A DNA stretch of 64,000 nt from Citreimonas salinaria (GTDB lineage: Bacteria; Pseudomonadota; Alphaproteobacteria; Rhodobacterales; Rhodobacteraceae). The notes beneath the pieces were generated by a model. It saw only the letters and a list, made by a program, of their open reading frames with translations, did no database searches and had not been told where the DNA came from. The stretch lies in the NCBI RefSeq assembly GCF_900107235.1, contig NZ_FNPF01000004.1, forward strand, positions 248,001-312,000, given 5' to 3'. Shown here in pieces: positions 49,672 through 59,267 of the stretch. The first letter of the stretch is position 1; the number at the start of each line of letters is the position of its first letter. Position numbers and translations under genes: made by a program.

Positions 49672-50904
49672 ATGTCTCCCGTCCCTCTGTCCGAGGCCCG
49701 GGGCCTGCCGGTCTGGCGCCGCCCCGTGACGCTGCTGTTCCTCATGGCGATCGCCATGCCGCTCAGCTTTGCCACCTGGTCGGCGCTGCTGAACAATTTC
49801 GTCATCGAGGCGGCGCAGTTCGACGGCTCGGACATCGGCTGGCTCCACACCGTCCGCGAGGTGCCCGGCTTCCTCGCCATCGCCGTGATCCTGCTGCTGT
49901 TCATCGCGCGCGAGCAGACCATCGCGCTGGTCTCGCTGGCCCTGCTGGGCGTCGCCACCGCGATCACCGCGCAGTTTCCCACGATGGGCGGGCTTCTGTT
50001 CGTCACGCTGCTCAGCTCGATCGGCTTCCACTACTACGAGACCGTGAACCAGAGCCTGCAGCTGCAATGGCTGCCCAAGGCCCGCGCGCCGCAGATGCTG
50101 GGCCTGCTGCTGGCGGCGGGGTCCGCCGCGACGCTGGTGGCCTACGTGGCGATCGTGCTGACCTGGCAGGCGTTCGACCTGTCCTACACCTTCGTCTACA
50201 TGAGCGCGGGCTCGCTGACGCTGATCATCGTCGCGTATTGCTGGTTCGCCTTTCCCCAGTTCGAAAGCCCGCATCCCCAGACCAAGGAATTCGTCCTGCG
50301 CCGCCGCTACTGGCTGTATTACGCGCTGCAGTTCATGTCGGGCGCGCGGCGGCAGATCTTCACCGTCTTCGCCGGCTTCATGATGGTCGAGCGTTTCGGG
50401 TTCGAGGTGCACCACGTCACCGCGCTCTACCTGATCAACCTCGTCGCCAACATCATCCTCGCGCCGATCTTCGGCCGCGTCGTGCACCGGTTCGGCGAAC
50501 GCAACGCGCTGGCGTTCGAGTATGTGGGTCTGGTGGCCGTGTTCATGGCCTATGGCGGGATCTACTGGTTCGGCTGGGGCGTGGTGCTGGCCGCGACGCT
50601 CTACGTGGTCGACCACATCTTCTTTGCCCTCGCGCTGGCGCTGAAGACCTACTTCCAGAAGATCGCCGACCCGGGCGACTTCGCGCCCACCGCCGCCGTG
50701 GCCTTCACGATCAACCACATCGCGGCCGTCTTCCTGCCCGCGTCGCTGGGCTACCTGTGGCTGATCTCGCCCGGGGCGGTGTTCGGGCTGGCGGCGATGA
50801 TGGCGGCGACCTCGCTGGCGCTGGCGCTGATGATCCCGCGCCACCCCGAGCCGGGCAACGAGACGATCTTCGCGCGCCTGATGCCCGCCGCCCCGGCCGA
50901 GTGA
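49672..50904 (+). CDS. MFS transporter
   Basis: A 410-residue, 12-helix carrier of the major facilitator superfamily. Two six-helix halves are separated by the loop around residues 190-215 (FESPHPQTKEFVLRRRY). The substrate is unclear, and the usual A-motif between helices 2 and 3 is degraded. It lacks a close upstream gene but has the 74-bp repeat in its leader, and is followed 59 bp later by prmA. Confidence 0.85.
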   Translation: MSPVPLSEARGLPVWRRPVTLLFLMAIAMPLSFATWSALLNNFVIEAAQFDGSDIGWLHTVREVPGFLAIAVILLLFIAREQTIALVSLALLGVATAITAQFPTMGGLLFVTLLSSIGFHYYETVNQSLQLQWLPKARAPQMLGLLLAAGSAATLVAYVAIVLTWQAFDLSYTFVYMSAGSLTLIIVAYCWFAFPQFESPHPQTKEFVLRRRYWLYYALQFMSGARRQIFTVFAGFMMVERFGFEVHHVTALYLINLVANIILAPIFGRVVHRFGERNALAFEYVGLVAVFMAYGGIYWFGWGVVLAATLYVVDHIFFALALALKTYFQKIADPGDFAPTAAVAFTINHIAAVFLPASLGYLWLISPGAVFGLAAMMAATSLALALMIPRHPEPGNETIFARLMPAAPAE

Positions 50905-50963
50905 GGCTTGCGGCGCGGCGGCTTTGCTGCCATCTGCGCCGCAAGCTGCCAGCGGAGGACGCG

Positions 50964-51842
50964 ATGCCCACCACCTACACCGCCTACACGAAACTCGGAT
51001 CGCAAGAAGCCGCCGAAGCGCTGGGCGAGGCGATGGAATCGCTCGACCCCGAACCCACCGGCGTCGGCGTGTTCGAGATCGAGGACGGCTCGGGCACGTG
51101 GGAGGTCGGCGGCTACTTCCTGGCGCCGCCCGACGACATCGAACTGACGCTGCTGGCGCGGGCGTTCGATGCGTCCGATTTCGTCGTCTCGAAGGTTCCC
51201 GACACCGACTGGGTGGACAAGGTCCGTCGCGAGTTGACGCCGGTCGTGGCGGGGCGCTTCTTCGTCTACGGCAGCCACGACGCCGACAAGATCCCCGATG
51301 ACAGCGAGCCGCTGCTGATCGAGGCCGCGATGGCCTTCGGCACAGGCCATCACGGCACCACGCAGGGCTGTCTCGAGGCGCTGGACCGGCTGGCGTCGGG
51401 CGGCTTCGAAGGCAGGAATGTCGCCGATATCGGCTGCGGCACGGCGGTGCTGGCGATGGGTGCGGCGCGGATTTGGCCCGGCGCCGTTGTCGCGTCGGAC
51501 ATCGACGCCGTCGCGGTCGAGGTGGCGCAGGCCAATGTCGACGCCAACGGGCTGGACGGCCGGGTGACTTGCCTCGAGGCGACAGGTTTCGACCACCCCG
51601 ACCTGGCGGCCCGCGCGCCCTTCGATCTGGTCTTCGCCAACATCCTCAAGCAGCCGCTGATCGACCTCGCTCCGGCCATGGCCGCGCATCTCGCGCCGGG
51701 TGGCTACGCGATCCTGTCGGGCCTGCTGACGCGCCAGGTCGACGAGGTCGTCGAGGCCTACGACGCGGCCGGCATCGCGCTGCTGCGCCGCGACACGATC
51801 GGCGACTGGGCGACGCTGACGTTGCAGAAGCGCGGTATTTGA
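50964..51842 (+). CDS. prmA: Ribosomal protein L11 methyltransferase
   Basis: A 292-residue SAM enzyme that trimethylates L11. The N-terminal substrate-binding domain (about 1-90) is followed by IEAAMAFGTGHHGTTQGCL, the SAM motif VADIGCGTAVLAM and the catalytic-loop FANILKQPLIDLAP, all typical of PrmA. The ATG at 50964 follows GGAGGACGCG. Length is normal for the shorter alphaproteobacterial form. Confidence 0.95.
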   Translation: MPTTYTAYTKLGSQEAAEALGEAMESLDPEPTGVGVFEIEDGSGTWEVGGYFLAPPDDIELTLLARAFDASDFVVSKVPDTDWVDKVRRELTPVVAGRFFVYGSHDADKIPDDSEPLLIEAAMAFGTGHHGTTQGCLEALDRLASGGFEGRNVADIGCGTAVLAMGAARIWPGAVVASDIDAVAVEVAQANVDANGLDGRVTCLEATGFDHPDLAARAPFDLVFANILKQPLIDLAPAMAAHLAPGGYAILSGLLTRQVDEVVEAYDAAGIALLRRDTIGDWATLTLQKRGI

Positions 51843-51939
51843 ACCCGCTTTGGCTAAAATGCCCAGCTTCCGTACCACTGGCGCCGCAATTCGACGCGAG
51901 TGTCGCCTGATCCGGTGGGGGCCGGACGACGAGGCGACG

Positions 51940-52284
51940 ATGGACGACGCACAACGACGATTCGAGCAGCGGTGCCGCACGGTCCGGCAAAAGCATCTCC
52001 GCATGGCTGGCGGCTATGTCACGCGTCTCGACCGGTCGGGGGTGATCCTGCAGGCGCCCAGCCAGCGGGCGCGTCCCGCAGTCTGGCGGGCGCTTACGCT
52101 CGCATTCGTCGGAGCGCTGGGGATCAAGGCGCTGATCCTGGCCGGCATGGGCGCCGAGGCCTACGAGGCGAAGCGCGCCGATCTTATCGCGGGTAACGGC
52201 GTCGAGCGGGCAGGCGCGCTGCTGATGTCCGTGGACCCCCTGACCGCCCGGGTGGCCGAACGGCTGGGGCCGCATCTTCCCTGA
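51940..52284 (+). CDS. Small membrane protein of unknown function downstream of prmA
   Basis: A 114-residue protein (MDDAQRRFEQRCRTVRQKHLR at the N-terminus, split by no motif I recognise) with a basic N-terminal half, one hydrophobic helix at about 51-70 (LTLAFVGALGIKALILAGMG), and a short C-terminal domain. Similar short proteins occur in Rhodobacterales to my knowledge, with no assigned role. An ATG at 51850 would add 30 residues; the later start is favoured by protein-like composition only. It may be cotranscribed with prmA. Confidence 0.55.
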   Translation: MDDAQRRFEQRCRTVRQKHLRMAGGYVTRLDRSGVILQAPSQRARPAVWRALTLAFVGALGIKALILAGMGAEAYEAKRADLIAGNGVERAGALLMSVDPLTARVAERLGPHLP

Positions 52285-52312
52285 ACCGCCGGCCATGGCA
52301 TGTGCTGCCAAG

Positions 52313-52348
52313 CAAAAGGGCCGCCCCGGACAATTCCGGCGCGGCCCT
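52313..52348 (-). terminator. Rho-independent terminator of the DUF1127 gene
   Basis: On the minus strand the stem AGGGCCGCgCCGG / CCGGgGCGGCCCT is followed by TTTTGCTT, 23 bases past the stop. It may also end transcription from the convergent prmA side. Confidence 0.8.
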
Positions 52349-52370
52349 CTCGTGTTCCGATCCCGTGGCT

Positions 52371-52574
52371 TCAGGGCTTGCGCAGGCGCGGAAGCTGACC
52401 CCGGTGCAGGCCGATATCGTCCAGCTGGCGGTCGCTGAGCCGGTCGAGGTTGGTTTGCGTCGTGCGCGTGTCGTTCCAGGCAGCGAAGATGTTGAACGCC
52501 GACAGGAACATCGAGCCGATGCGACCGGCGGAGCCGGCGCTGGCGTAGGCGCGGTTGGTATCGATCACGGACAT
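52371..52574 (-). CDS. DUF1127 domain protein
   Basis: A 67-residue protein ending in the DUF1127 (YjiS-like) signature: WNDTRTTQTNLDRLSDRQLDDIG is split across two helices and followed by HRGQLPRLRKP. The N-terminal half is Ala/Ser/Gly-rich. The ATG at 52574 follows AAGGAG. Small DUF1127 proteins in alphaproteobacteria have been linked to RNA and phosphate or stress metabolism, and they are often highly expressed under stress; no specific role can be read here. Confidence 0.85.
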   Translation of the reverse strand: MSVIDTNRAYASAGSAGRIGSMFLSAFNIFAAWNDTRTTQTNLDRLSDRQLDDIGLHRGQLPRLRKP

Positions 52575-52615
52575 GGCGGGTCTCCTTGCAGGCTGGGCGG
52601 TGCCGTCGTCCACCC

Positions 52616-52644
52616 GAACTAGGAGCGCTCAAGACATGCCGCAA
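52616..52644 (-). promoter_or_regulatory. Putative promoter of the DUF1127 gene
   Basis: Minus-strand TTGCGG (52639-52644) and TAGTTC (52616-52621) with a 17-bp spacer. CTTG before the first box and CCTAGTT at the second also partly fit an RpoH-type promoter. The remaining sequence from 52645 to 52848 has AT-rich patches near 52700 but no gene that I can support. Confidence 0.35.
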
Positions 52645-52848
52645 GAGAGAAAAATGCGACTGCATTCCACGCCCCGCACGCATGGCGAAAAATCGCCTTA
52701 ACGAATTATGAACAATGGAAAAATCCGGCCGCAGGGCGTGCCGTTTCCGCGTCGCGGAGCGTCGGTTTCAGACCTTGTTTTACGGACCGTGTCGTCTGTG
52801 GAAAAGTCCGTGTCGTTTTCGGATCGCGGCGCATTAGCCGTGGCCTGT

Positions 52849-52863
52849 GTTCGCGTTTCGTGC
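52849..52863 (+). promoter_or_regulatory. LexA (SOS) box-like site upstream of ruvC
   Basis: GTTC-GCGTTTC-GTGC matches the alphaproteobacterial LexA consensus GTTC-N7-GTTC at seven of eight defined bases and lies 34 bp before the ruvC start. SOS control would make sense for the Holliday-junction operon. Confidence 0.45.
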
Positions 52864-52897
52864 TAGCGGTGAAAAAAATAATTCGAATGGGGCAGCA

Positions 52898-53395
52898 ATG
52901 CGGGTTCTCGGCATCGATCCGGGCCTACGGTCCCTTGGCTGGGGCGTCATCGAGGCCGAGGGGAACCGAATCAGGCACATTGCCAACGGGCTGTGCCAGA
53001 CCTCCTCGGCGGGAGGCGCGGCGTTGGCCGACCGGCTGCTGTCGCTGCACGAACAGCTGACCGAGGTGTTCCGCAGGTTTCTGCCGCAAGAGGCCGCGGT
53101 CGAGCAGACCTTCGTCAACAAGGACGGCGTGGCCACGCTGAAGCTGGGGCAGGCGCGGGCGATCGCGCTTCTGGTGCCCGCGCAGTTCGGCCTGCCGATC
53201 GGCGAGTACGCGCCCAACAAGGTCAAGAAGACGGTCGTCGGCGTCGGTCACGCGGACAAGCGGCAGGTGGAACACATGGTACTGATGCAGTTGCCGGGCG
53301 CCAAGCTCGCCGGGCCGGATGCCGCCGACGCGTTGGCCATCGCGATCTGCCACGCGCGCTATGCCGGCGCCAGCGCGCTGAGGATCAAGGCATGA
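52898..53395 (+). CDS. ruvC: Crossover junction endodeoxyribonuclease RuvC
   Basis: A 165-residue Holliday-junction resolvase. Metal-binding acids D7 (LGIDPGLRS), E69 (AAVEQTF), D141 and D144 ([10 protein letters not shown]) are all present. It cuts junctions delivered by RuvAB. The ATG at 52898 starts directly at the RVLGIDPG strand. It is the first gene of ruvC-ruvA-ruvB and overlaps ruvA by ATGA. A LexA-like box precedes it. Confidence 0.96.
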   Translation: MRVLGIDPGLRSLGWGVIEAEGNRIRHIANGLCQTSSAGGAALADRLLSLHEQLTEVFRRFLPQEAAVEQTFVNKDGVATLKLGQARAIALLVPAQFGLPIGEYAPNKVKKTVVGVGHADKRQVEHMVLMQLPGAKLAGPDAADALAIAICHARYAGASALRIKA

Positions 53396-54051
53396 TCGGG
53401 CGCATCGCGGGACGGATCGAGTACAAGGGTGACGATCACGTGCTGATCGACGTGCGCGGCGTGGGCTACGTGGTGTATTGCTCGGACCGGACGCTGGCTG
53501 CGCTGCCGCGGGCGGGCGAGGCGGCGGCGCTGTGGACCGACCTGCTGGTGCGCGAGGACCTGCTGCAGCTCTTCGGCTTCCCTACGCTGGTCGAGAAGGA
53601 ATGGCACCGGCTGCTGATGGGCGTGCAGGGCGTGGGCGCCAAGGCGTCGCTGGCGATCCTTGGCACGCTGGGCGCGGACGGCGTCAGCCGCGCCATCGCA
53701 TTGGGCGACTGGAATGCCGTCAAGGCGGCGAAGGGCATCGGTCCGAAAACGGCGCAGCGCGTGGTGAACGAGCTGCGGGACAAGGCCCCCACGGTCATGG
53801 CGATGGGCGAACAGGCGGTCTCGGCTCCCGATGCCTCGGTGATCGACGACGCGCCCGGCGCGGCCGCCTCGACACCGCCGCCCGCGCGCCCGGCGCCCTC
53901 GGGGCGAGCCGAGGCGCTTTCGGCGCTGTCCAATCTGGGCTACGCCCCGTCCGAGGCCGCGCGCGCCGTGGCCGAGGCGCTGGACGAGGCGCCCGACGCC
54001 GACACCGCCACGCTGATCCGCGCCGCGCTGCGCCTGCTGGCCCCCAAGTAA
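53392..54051 (+). CDS. ruvA: Holliday junction DNA helicase subunit RuvA
   Basis: A 219-residue junction-binding protein. Domain I (OB fold, [13 protein letters not shown]) is followed by the helix-hairpin-helix motifs in domain II ([17 protein letters not shown] and [14 protein letters not shown]), a flexible Ala/Pro-rich linker (about 140-170), and domain III, which contacts RuvB ([16 protein letters not shown]). Coupled to ruvC by a four-base overlap, 9 bp before ruvB. Confidence 0.96.
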   Translation: MIGRIAGRIEYKGDDHVLIDVRGVGYVVYCSDRTLAALPRAGEAAALWTDLLVREDLLQLFGFPTLVEKEWHRLLMGVQGVGAKASLAILGTLGADGVSRAIALGDWNAVKAAKGIGPKTAQRVVNELRDKAPTVMAMGEQAVSAPDASVIDDAPGAAASTPPPARPAPSGRAEALSALSNLGYAPSEAARAVAEALDEAPDADTATLIRAALRLLAPK

Positions 54052-54060
54052 GGCGCTGCG

Positions 54061-55107
54061 ATGAGCGATCCCGATCCCACCCTGCGCGCAGCACCCCTGC
54101 CCGAGGACAGCATGGACGAGGGCGGCCGCGCCCTGCGCCCGCAGATGCTTGCCGATTTTGTGGGCCAGGCCGAGGCGCGCTCGAACCTGCGGGTGTTCAT
54201 CGACAGCGCCAGGCACCGCGCCGAGGCGATGGACCACACTCTGTTCTTCGGCCCGCCCGGCCTCGGCAAGACGACGCTGGCGCAGATCATGGCGCGCGAG
54301 CTCGGGGTCGGTTTCCGCATGACGTCTGGACCCGTCCTGGCCAAGGCGGGTGATCTGGCGGCGATCCTGACCAACCTCGAGGCGCGCGACGTCCTGTTCA
54401 TCGACGAGATCCACCGCCTGAACCCGGCGGTCGAGGAAGTGCTGTACCCGGCGATGGAGGATTTCGAGCTCGACCTCGTGATCGGCGAGGGGCCCGCCGC
54501 GCGCACCGTGCGGATCGAGCTTCAGCCCTTCACCCTGGTCGGGGCGACCACGCGGCTGGGCCTGCTGACCACGCCGCTGCGCGACCGCTTCGGCATCCCG
54601 ACGCGGCTGAATTTCTACACGGTGGAAGAGCTTGAAACCATCGTACGCGGCAACGCGGTCAAGCTGGGCGTCCGGATGGAGGGTGACGGCGCGCACGAGA
54701 TCGCCAAACGCTCGCGCGGGACGCCGCGCATCGCCGGACGGCTGTTGCGCCGCGTCGTGGATTTCGCCGTTGTCGAGGGCGGCGGCGTGGTCAGCCAGGC
54801 ATTGGCCGATCGGGCGCTGACGCGGCTGGGCGTGGACGCGCTGGGGCTGGACGGCGCCGACCGGCGCTACCTGGCGCTGATGGCCGAGCATTACGCCGGC
54901 GGCCCCGTCGGGATCGAGACGCTGTCCGCCGCGCTGTCCGAAAGCCGCGACGCGCTGGAGGAGGTCGTCGAGCCCTTCCTGCTGCAGCAGGGTCTGGTCC
55001 AGCGCACCCCGCGTGGACGCATGCTGGGTCGCCGCGCCTGGACGCATATGGGGCTGCCCATGCCCGCCGTCCCCGGCCAGAGCGATCTGTTCGGAGACGA
55101 GCCATGA
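54061..55107 (+). CDS. ruvB: Holliday junction branch migration ATPase RuvB
   Basis: A 348-residue AAA+ ring motor. Walker A is GPPGLGK70TT, Walker B VLFIDEIH (D115, E116), with sensor [18 protein letters not shown] and the C-terminal winged helix ([17 protein letters not shown]). The protein drives branch migration with RuvA. Its stop overlaps the start of the next gene by four bases. Confidence 0.97.
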   Translation: MSDPDPTLRAAPLPEDSMDEGGRALRPQMLADFVGQAEARSNLRVFIDSARHRAEAMDHTLFFGPPGLGKTTLAQIMARELGVGFRMTSGPVLAKAGDLAAILTNLEARDVLFIDEIHRLNPAVEEVLYPAMEDFELDLVIGEGPAARTVRIELQPFTLVGATTRLGLLTTPLRDRFGIPTRLNFYTVEELETIVRGNAVKLGVRMEGDGAHEIAKRSRGTPRIAGRLLRRVVDFAVVEGGGVVSQALADRALTRLGVDALGLDGADRRYLALMAEHYAGGPVGIETLSAALSESRDALEEVVEPFLLQQGLVQRTPRGRMLGRRAWTHMGLPMPAVPGQSDLFGDEP

Positions 55108-55736
55108 TTCCTGACGACATCGCCGCGCGGTTCACCCGCTCCGACGGCAGCTACCTGTGCGCGCGCTGGGGCCGGCCGATCGCGCCCATCGTCTTTGGCG
55201 TCGACGACGCGACGCTGGCCGTGGTCAAGGGCGCGTTCGAGGCGCTCTGCGCGCTGGCTGGCCACCAGATGGCCGAGACCGACCCCGAACTTGGCGCCAA
55301 CGTCATGGTCTTCTTCTTCCGGGACTGGCAGGAATTGCTGCAGGTGCCTGACCTCGACCGGCTGATCGACGGGCTGGAGCCGCTTGTTGCGCGGCTGTCG
55401 GGAAGCGGGGCCAACCAGTACCGCGTGTTCCGCTTCGACGCGTCGGGCGCGATCCGCGCCTGCTTCGTCTTCCTGCGGATGGACGACGCGCTGTCGGCGA
55501 TGCCGGCCGAGACGCTGGCGCTGAACCAGGTCGTGCAGACGATGGTCCTGTGGTCCGACACCGCGTTCACCGACCGCTCGCCCCTGGGGCGGCTCGGCGA
55601 TGGGCGCGTCGTGCTGCGCCCCGAGATAGGCGCGCTGATCCGCGCGGTCTACGACTCGGTCATGCCGGCGGTGGCGCAGGATCGAAGCCATGCGTTGCGG
55701 TTGGCGGCGCGGATCGCGGCGTCGCCGTCCGCCTGA
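55104..55736 (+). CDS. Protein of unknown function coupled to ruvB
   Basis: A 210-residue soluble protein ([18 protein letters not shown] at the start). Alternating strands and helices are predicted, including [13 protein letters not shown] and [19 protein letters not shown]; there is no signal peptide or membrane helix and no motif that I recognise. The ATGA overlap with ruvB places it as the fourth gene of the recombination operon, which suggests a role in DNA repair or at least shared expression. It is convergent with trpS. Confidence 0.7.
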   Translation: MIPDDIAARFTRSDGSYLCARWGRPIAPIVFGVDDATLAVVKGAFEALCALAGHQMAETDPELGANVMVFFFRDWQELLQVPDLDRLIDGLEPLVARLSGSGANQYRVFRFDASGAIRACFVFLRMDDALSAMPAETLALNQVVQTMVLWSDTAFTDRSPLGRLGDGRVVLRPEIGALIRAVYDSVMPAVAQDRSHALRLAARIAASPSA

Positions 55737-55763
55737 ACGGACGGGCGGACCTTCGATCCGCGC

Positions 55764-56795
55764 CTAGCGCACCATGCCGACGATCTCGTAGGTCCGCTTC
55801 AGCACCGGCGCGGCGATCTCGCGCGCGCGTTCGGAGCCGCGGTGCAGGATCGCGTCGATCTGGGCCGGGTCCTCCATCAGGCGGGCCATCTCGGCCGAGA
55901 TCGGCGACAGCTTATCGACGGCCAGATCGGCCAGCCTCGGCTTGAAGACCGAGAACGGTTGCCCGCCGAATTCCGCCATCACCTGGTCGACGCTCTGGTC
56001 CGACAGGGCGGCGTAGATGTTCACCAGGTTGCGCGCCTCGGCCCGACCCTCGAGGCCCTTCGCGTCGCCGGGCAGCGGCTCGGGATCGGTGCGGGCCTTG
56101 CGGATCTTCGAGGCGATCGCGTCGGCATCGTCGGTCATGTTGATCCGGCTCATGTCCGAGGGATCGGACTTCGACATCTTCCTAGATCCGTCGCGCAGGG
56201 ACATGACGCGGGTCGCGGCCCCCTCGATCACCGGTTCGGTCAGCGGGAAGAAGTCGACGCTGTAATCGTGGTTGAACTTTGCCGCGATGTCGCGCGTCAG
56301 CTCGAGGTGCTGCTTCTGGTCCTCGCCCACCGGCACGTGGGTCGCGTGGTAGGCCAGGATGTCGGCCGCCATCAGCGCCGGGTAGCCGAACAGGCCCAGA
56401 GAGGCGTTCTCGGCGTTCTTGCCGGCCTTGTCCTTGAACTGGGTCATGCGCTTCATCCAGCCCATGCGCGCGACGCAGTTGAAGATCCAGCCCAGCTGCG
56501 TGTGCTCGGGCACCTGGGACTGGTTGAACAGGATGGACTTCTCGGGGTCGATCCCGGCGGCGATGAAGCCGGCGCACAGTTCGCGCGTTGCGCGGGTCAG
56601 CTTGGCGGGGTCCTGCCAGACGGTGATGGCGTGCAGGTCGACCATGCAGTAGATGGTCTGGTAGCCGCCGTCCTCCTGCATGTCGACGAAGCGCTTCATG
56701 GCGCCCAGGTAGTTGCCCAGCGTCAGCCCGCCGGACGGCTGGATGCCGGAAAAGACGCGCGGCGCGAAGGCGGTGTCGGGCTGGGCCTCGGACAT
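55764..56795 (-). CDS. trpS: Tryptophanyl-tRNA synthetase
   Basis: A 343-residue class I synthetase charging tRNA-Trp. The HIGH-like motif lies in [17 protein letters not shown] and the KMSKS loop in [28 protein letters not shown] and [16 protein letters not shown] are characteristic of the bacterial enzyme. The start follows GGAGAACCCC. Confidence 0.97.
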   Translation of the reverse strand: MSEAQPDTAFAPRVFSGIQPSGGLTLGNYLGAMKRFVDMQEDGGYQTIYCMVDLHAITVWQDPAKLTRATRELCAGFIAAGIDPEKSILFNQSQVPEHTQLGWIFNCVARMGWMKRMTQFKDKAGKNAENASLGLFGYPALMAADILAYHATHVPVGEDQKQHLELTRDIAAKFNHDYSVDFFPLTEPVIEGAATRVMSLRDGSRKMSKSDPSDMSRINMTDDADAIASKIRKARTDPEPLPGDAKGLEGRAEARNLVNIYAALSDQSVDQVMAEFGGQPFSVFKPRLADLAVDKLSPISAEMARLMEDPAQIDAILHRGSERAREIAAPVLKRTYEIVGMVR

Positions 56796-56871
56796 GGGGT
56801 TCTCCGTCTGGAAGTTCGGGCCGGTGTGGCTTACTGGTGCCCCGTCACCCCGTCAAGAATGAGGCCAGCCG

Positions 56872-57558
56872 ATGGTGCATCCGCACAACGAGAACCCGGT
56901 CAACCCGCTGCCCCCGGCGGTGGTGGCGCTGGCGCTGGTGACCGTCGGCATCGAGGCGATCTTCGGCCTGGGCGCGCGGGGCCTTCTGGGCGGTCCCGAG
57001 GCGGTGGGCTGGCGGCTGGCCGCGATCGAGCGCTACGCGTTCTCGCCCGAGATCCTGCGCTGGATGGTCGAGACCGGGCGCTACCCGCCCGAGCATCTGC
57101 TGCGCATCGTCTCCTATCCCTTCGTCCATGCCGGGTTCACCCATGCGCTGTTCGCCGCCGTGATGCTGCTGGCGCTGGGCAAGATCGTGGCCGAGACGAT
57201 CGGCGGCGCCGCGATGCTGGCGGTGTTCGTGGTCTCGACCGTGGGCGGCGCGCTGCTCTACTCCCTGCTGCCTGGCAGCGTGCAACCGCTCTTCGGCGCG
57301 TTCCCACCGGTCTACGGGCTGATCGGGGCGTTTACCTATCTGTTGTGGGTGCGGCTGGGGCAGGTCGGCGCGCAGCAGTTGCGGGCGTTCTCGCTCATCG
57401 GGGTGCTGCTGGGCATCCAGCTCGTCTTCGGCGTGCTGTTCGGCGGCGGGTTGGACTGGGTCGCGGACGTGGCGGGGTTCGCAGCAGGTTTCCTGCTGAC
57501 GATCGTGCTGGTGCCGGGAGGCTTTCACCGTCTGCTGGCGCGGCTGCGCCGCGGCTGA
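56872..57558 (+). CDS. Rhomboid-like membrane protein lacking catalytic Ser and His
   Basis: A 228-residue protein with six hydrophobic segments in rhomboid order. The L1/TM2 region YPFVHAGFTHALFAAVMLLA matches the WRHLLxN part of rhomboids, but the active-site GxSGxxxGL is GAFPPVYGL (142-150), with no serine, and the TM6 histidine is D199 in WVADVAGFAAGF. It is therefore probably a proteolytically dead pseudo-rhomboid that binds membrane partners. It diverges from trpS and is convergent with murJ. Confidence 0.75.
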   Translation: MVHPHNENPVNPLPPAVVALALVTVGIEAIFGLGARGLLGGPEAVGWRLAAIERYAFSPEILRWMVETGRYPPEHLLRIVSYPFVHAGFTHALFAAVMLLALGKIVAETIGGAAMLAVFVVSTVGGALLYSLLPGSVQPLFGAFPPVYGLIGAFTYLLWVRLGQVGAQQLRAFSLIGVLLGIQLVFGVLFGGGLDWVADVAGFAAGFLLTIVLVPGGFHRLLARLRRG

Positions 57559-57580
57559 GCGCCGCGGGGCTTGCGCCCGC

Positions 57581-59134
57581 CTACCCGCGGCGCCGGGCGA
57601 AGGTGGTGCGCAACTCGGCCATGCTGAAGGCGCCGGTCATCTGACCCGCGATGGCGTAGACCAGCGCCCCCGCGGCGATCAGGAATGCCAGCGCCGCGTA
57701 GCGCAGGCCCGGCGTCGCCAGCAGCCCACCCAGCCAGATCTGCATCAGCCAGAGCGCCGCTCCCATGATCGCCGAGGCGACGCAGATCCGCCACATCCGC
57801 CCGCCGAAGCGCGCGTCGAAGCGCGCGACCTCGCCGAAGCGCCGGCCGCCGATCGACAGTTGCGCGACCATGATCCAACCGGCGGCGGTGGTGGCGATCG
57901 CCGGGGCGATCCAGCCAATCGCCGGCGCCAACCCGACCGCAAGCGCAGCGTTCACGATCATGGCGACGACGGCGTAGCGGAACGGGCTTTTCGTGTCCTC
58001 GCGCGCGAAGAAGATCGGCTGCAGCACCTTCTGAAGCACGAAGGCGGGCAGGCCCAGCCCGTAGATCGCCACCGCCAGCGCGATTGCCGCGGTGTCGTCC
58101 GGTCCTGTCGCGCCGCGCTGGAACAGCACCGAAACGATGGGCACCGGGATCGCCATCAGCGCGACCGCGCAGGGCACCGTCAATGCCAGAGACAGTTCAC
58201 CGGCGCGCGACAGTGCGGCGCGTCCGCCAGCGGCGTCGTCCGCCTTCAGGCGGCGCGACAGTTCGGGCAGCAGGACGATGCCGATGGCGATGCCGACGAC
58301 GCCCAGCGGCAGCTGGTACAGGCGGTCCGCCGCATACAGCCAGCCGACGGCCTTTTCGAAATGGCTCGCGACCAGCTGGCCGACCAGCAGGTTCACCTGC
58401 ATAACCCCGGCGGCGAGTGCGGCGGGCACCGCGACGATCACCAGCCGCTTCATGTCGGGCGTCAGCCGCGGGCGGCCGGGACGGATGTGCAGGCCGGCGC
58501 GCTCGGCCGCGAGCCAGACCAGCGCCAGCTGCGCCACGCCCGCCAGCGGCACGGTCCAGACCAGCCAGACGATCGCCGCGCCGCCGAAGTGCGACGCGGC
58601 CGCCATCGCGGCGATAATCAGCACGTTGAGCAGGATCGGTGCCGCCGCGGCGGCCGCGAAGCGTCCGGTCGCGTTCAGCGCGCCCGACAGCATCGCCGAG
58701 ACCGAGATCAGCAGGATGTAGGGGAACATCACCCGGCCATAGGCGACTGTCATGTCGAAGCGCGGGTCACCGGCAAAGCCGCCCGCCGTAACGTAGACCA
58801 GCGCCGGCATGAAGATCAGGGCCAGCGCGGTCAGCGCGAGCAGCACGGTCACCAGCCCGTTCAGCGCGTCGCGCGCGAACAGCAGCGGCGCCTCGTCGGC
58901 CTCGTACTTCTTCGAGAACATCGGCACGAAAGCGGCGTTGAACGCGCCCTCGGCGAAAAAGCGGCGGAACATGTTGGGCAGGCGGAAGGCGGCGACGAAG
59001 GCGTCCATCACCGGCCCGGGACCGATCAGCGCCAGGATCATGATCTCGCGCGCGACGCCCAGCACGCGGCTGAGCATGGTCCAGACACCCACGGTCAGGA
59101 TGCCCGAGATCAGGCGGATCGGTTTCACTGGCAT
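57581..59134 (-). CDS. murJ: Lipid II flippase MurJ
   Basis: A 517-residue, 14-helix MOP-superfamily flippase that moves lipid II across the inner membrane for peptidoglycan synthesis. It starts KPIRLISGILTVGVWTMLSR, with the conserved ARDALNGLVT and AFNAAFVPMFSKKYE (central-cavity arginine helices) visible. The ATG at 59134 directly abuts GGGAG, so the GTG two codons later (59128) has the better-spaced ribosome-binding site and may be the true start. It is downstream of glnD on the same strand, after a 133-bp gap that holds only a weak hairpin. Confidence 0.94.
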   Translation of the reverse strand: MPVKPIRLISGILTVGVWTMLSRVLGVAREIMILALIGPGPVMDAFVAAFRLPNMFRRFFAEGAFNAAFVPMFSKKYEADEAPLLFARDALNGLVTVLLALTALALIFMPALVYVTAGGFAGDPRFDMTVAYGRVMFPYILLISVSAMLSGALNATGRFAAAAAAPILLNVLIIAAMAAASHFGGAAIVWLVWTVPLAGVAQLALVWLAAERAGLHIRPGRPRLTPDMKRLVIVAVPAALAAGVMQVNLLVGQLVASHFEKAVGWLYAADRLYQLPLGVVGIAIGIVLLPELSRRLKADDAAGGRAALSRAGELSLALTVPCAVALMAIPVPIVSVLFQRGATGPDDTAAIALAVAIYGLGLPAFVLQKVLQPIFFAREDTKSPFRYAVVAMIVNAALAVGLAPAIGWIAPAIATTAAGWIMVAQLSIGGRRFGEVARFDARFGGRMWRICVASAIMGAALWLMQIWLGGLLATPGLRYAALAFLIAAGALVYAIAGQMTGAFSMAELRTTFARRRG

Positions 59135-59267
59135 CTCCCTTTTTCGGGTTGGCTTAGACGGATGCGCGCGCGGCTGAAAGACCCCGTGCGGGGCCCTGGC
59201 GCGTCGCGCGGCGGCCGCGCGGCGTCCGGCGGTTGTGGATGCCGCTGCGGCGGCTTCGGGGGCGGGA

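Noticed and set aside
59180-59195. CCCCG-TG-CGGGG hairpin in the glnD-murJ gap as a glnD terminator
   Set aside because: Only five perfect pairs with a two-base loop and a short TTT after it on the minus strand; too weak to call.
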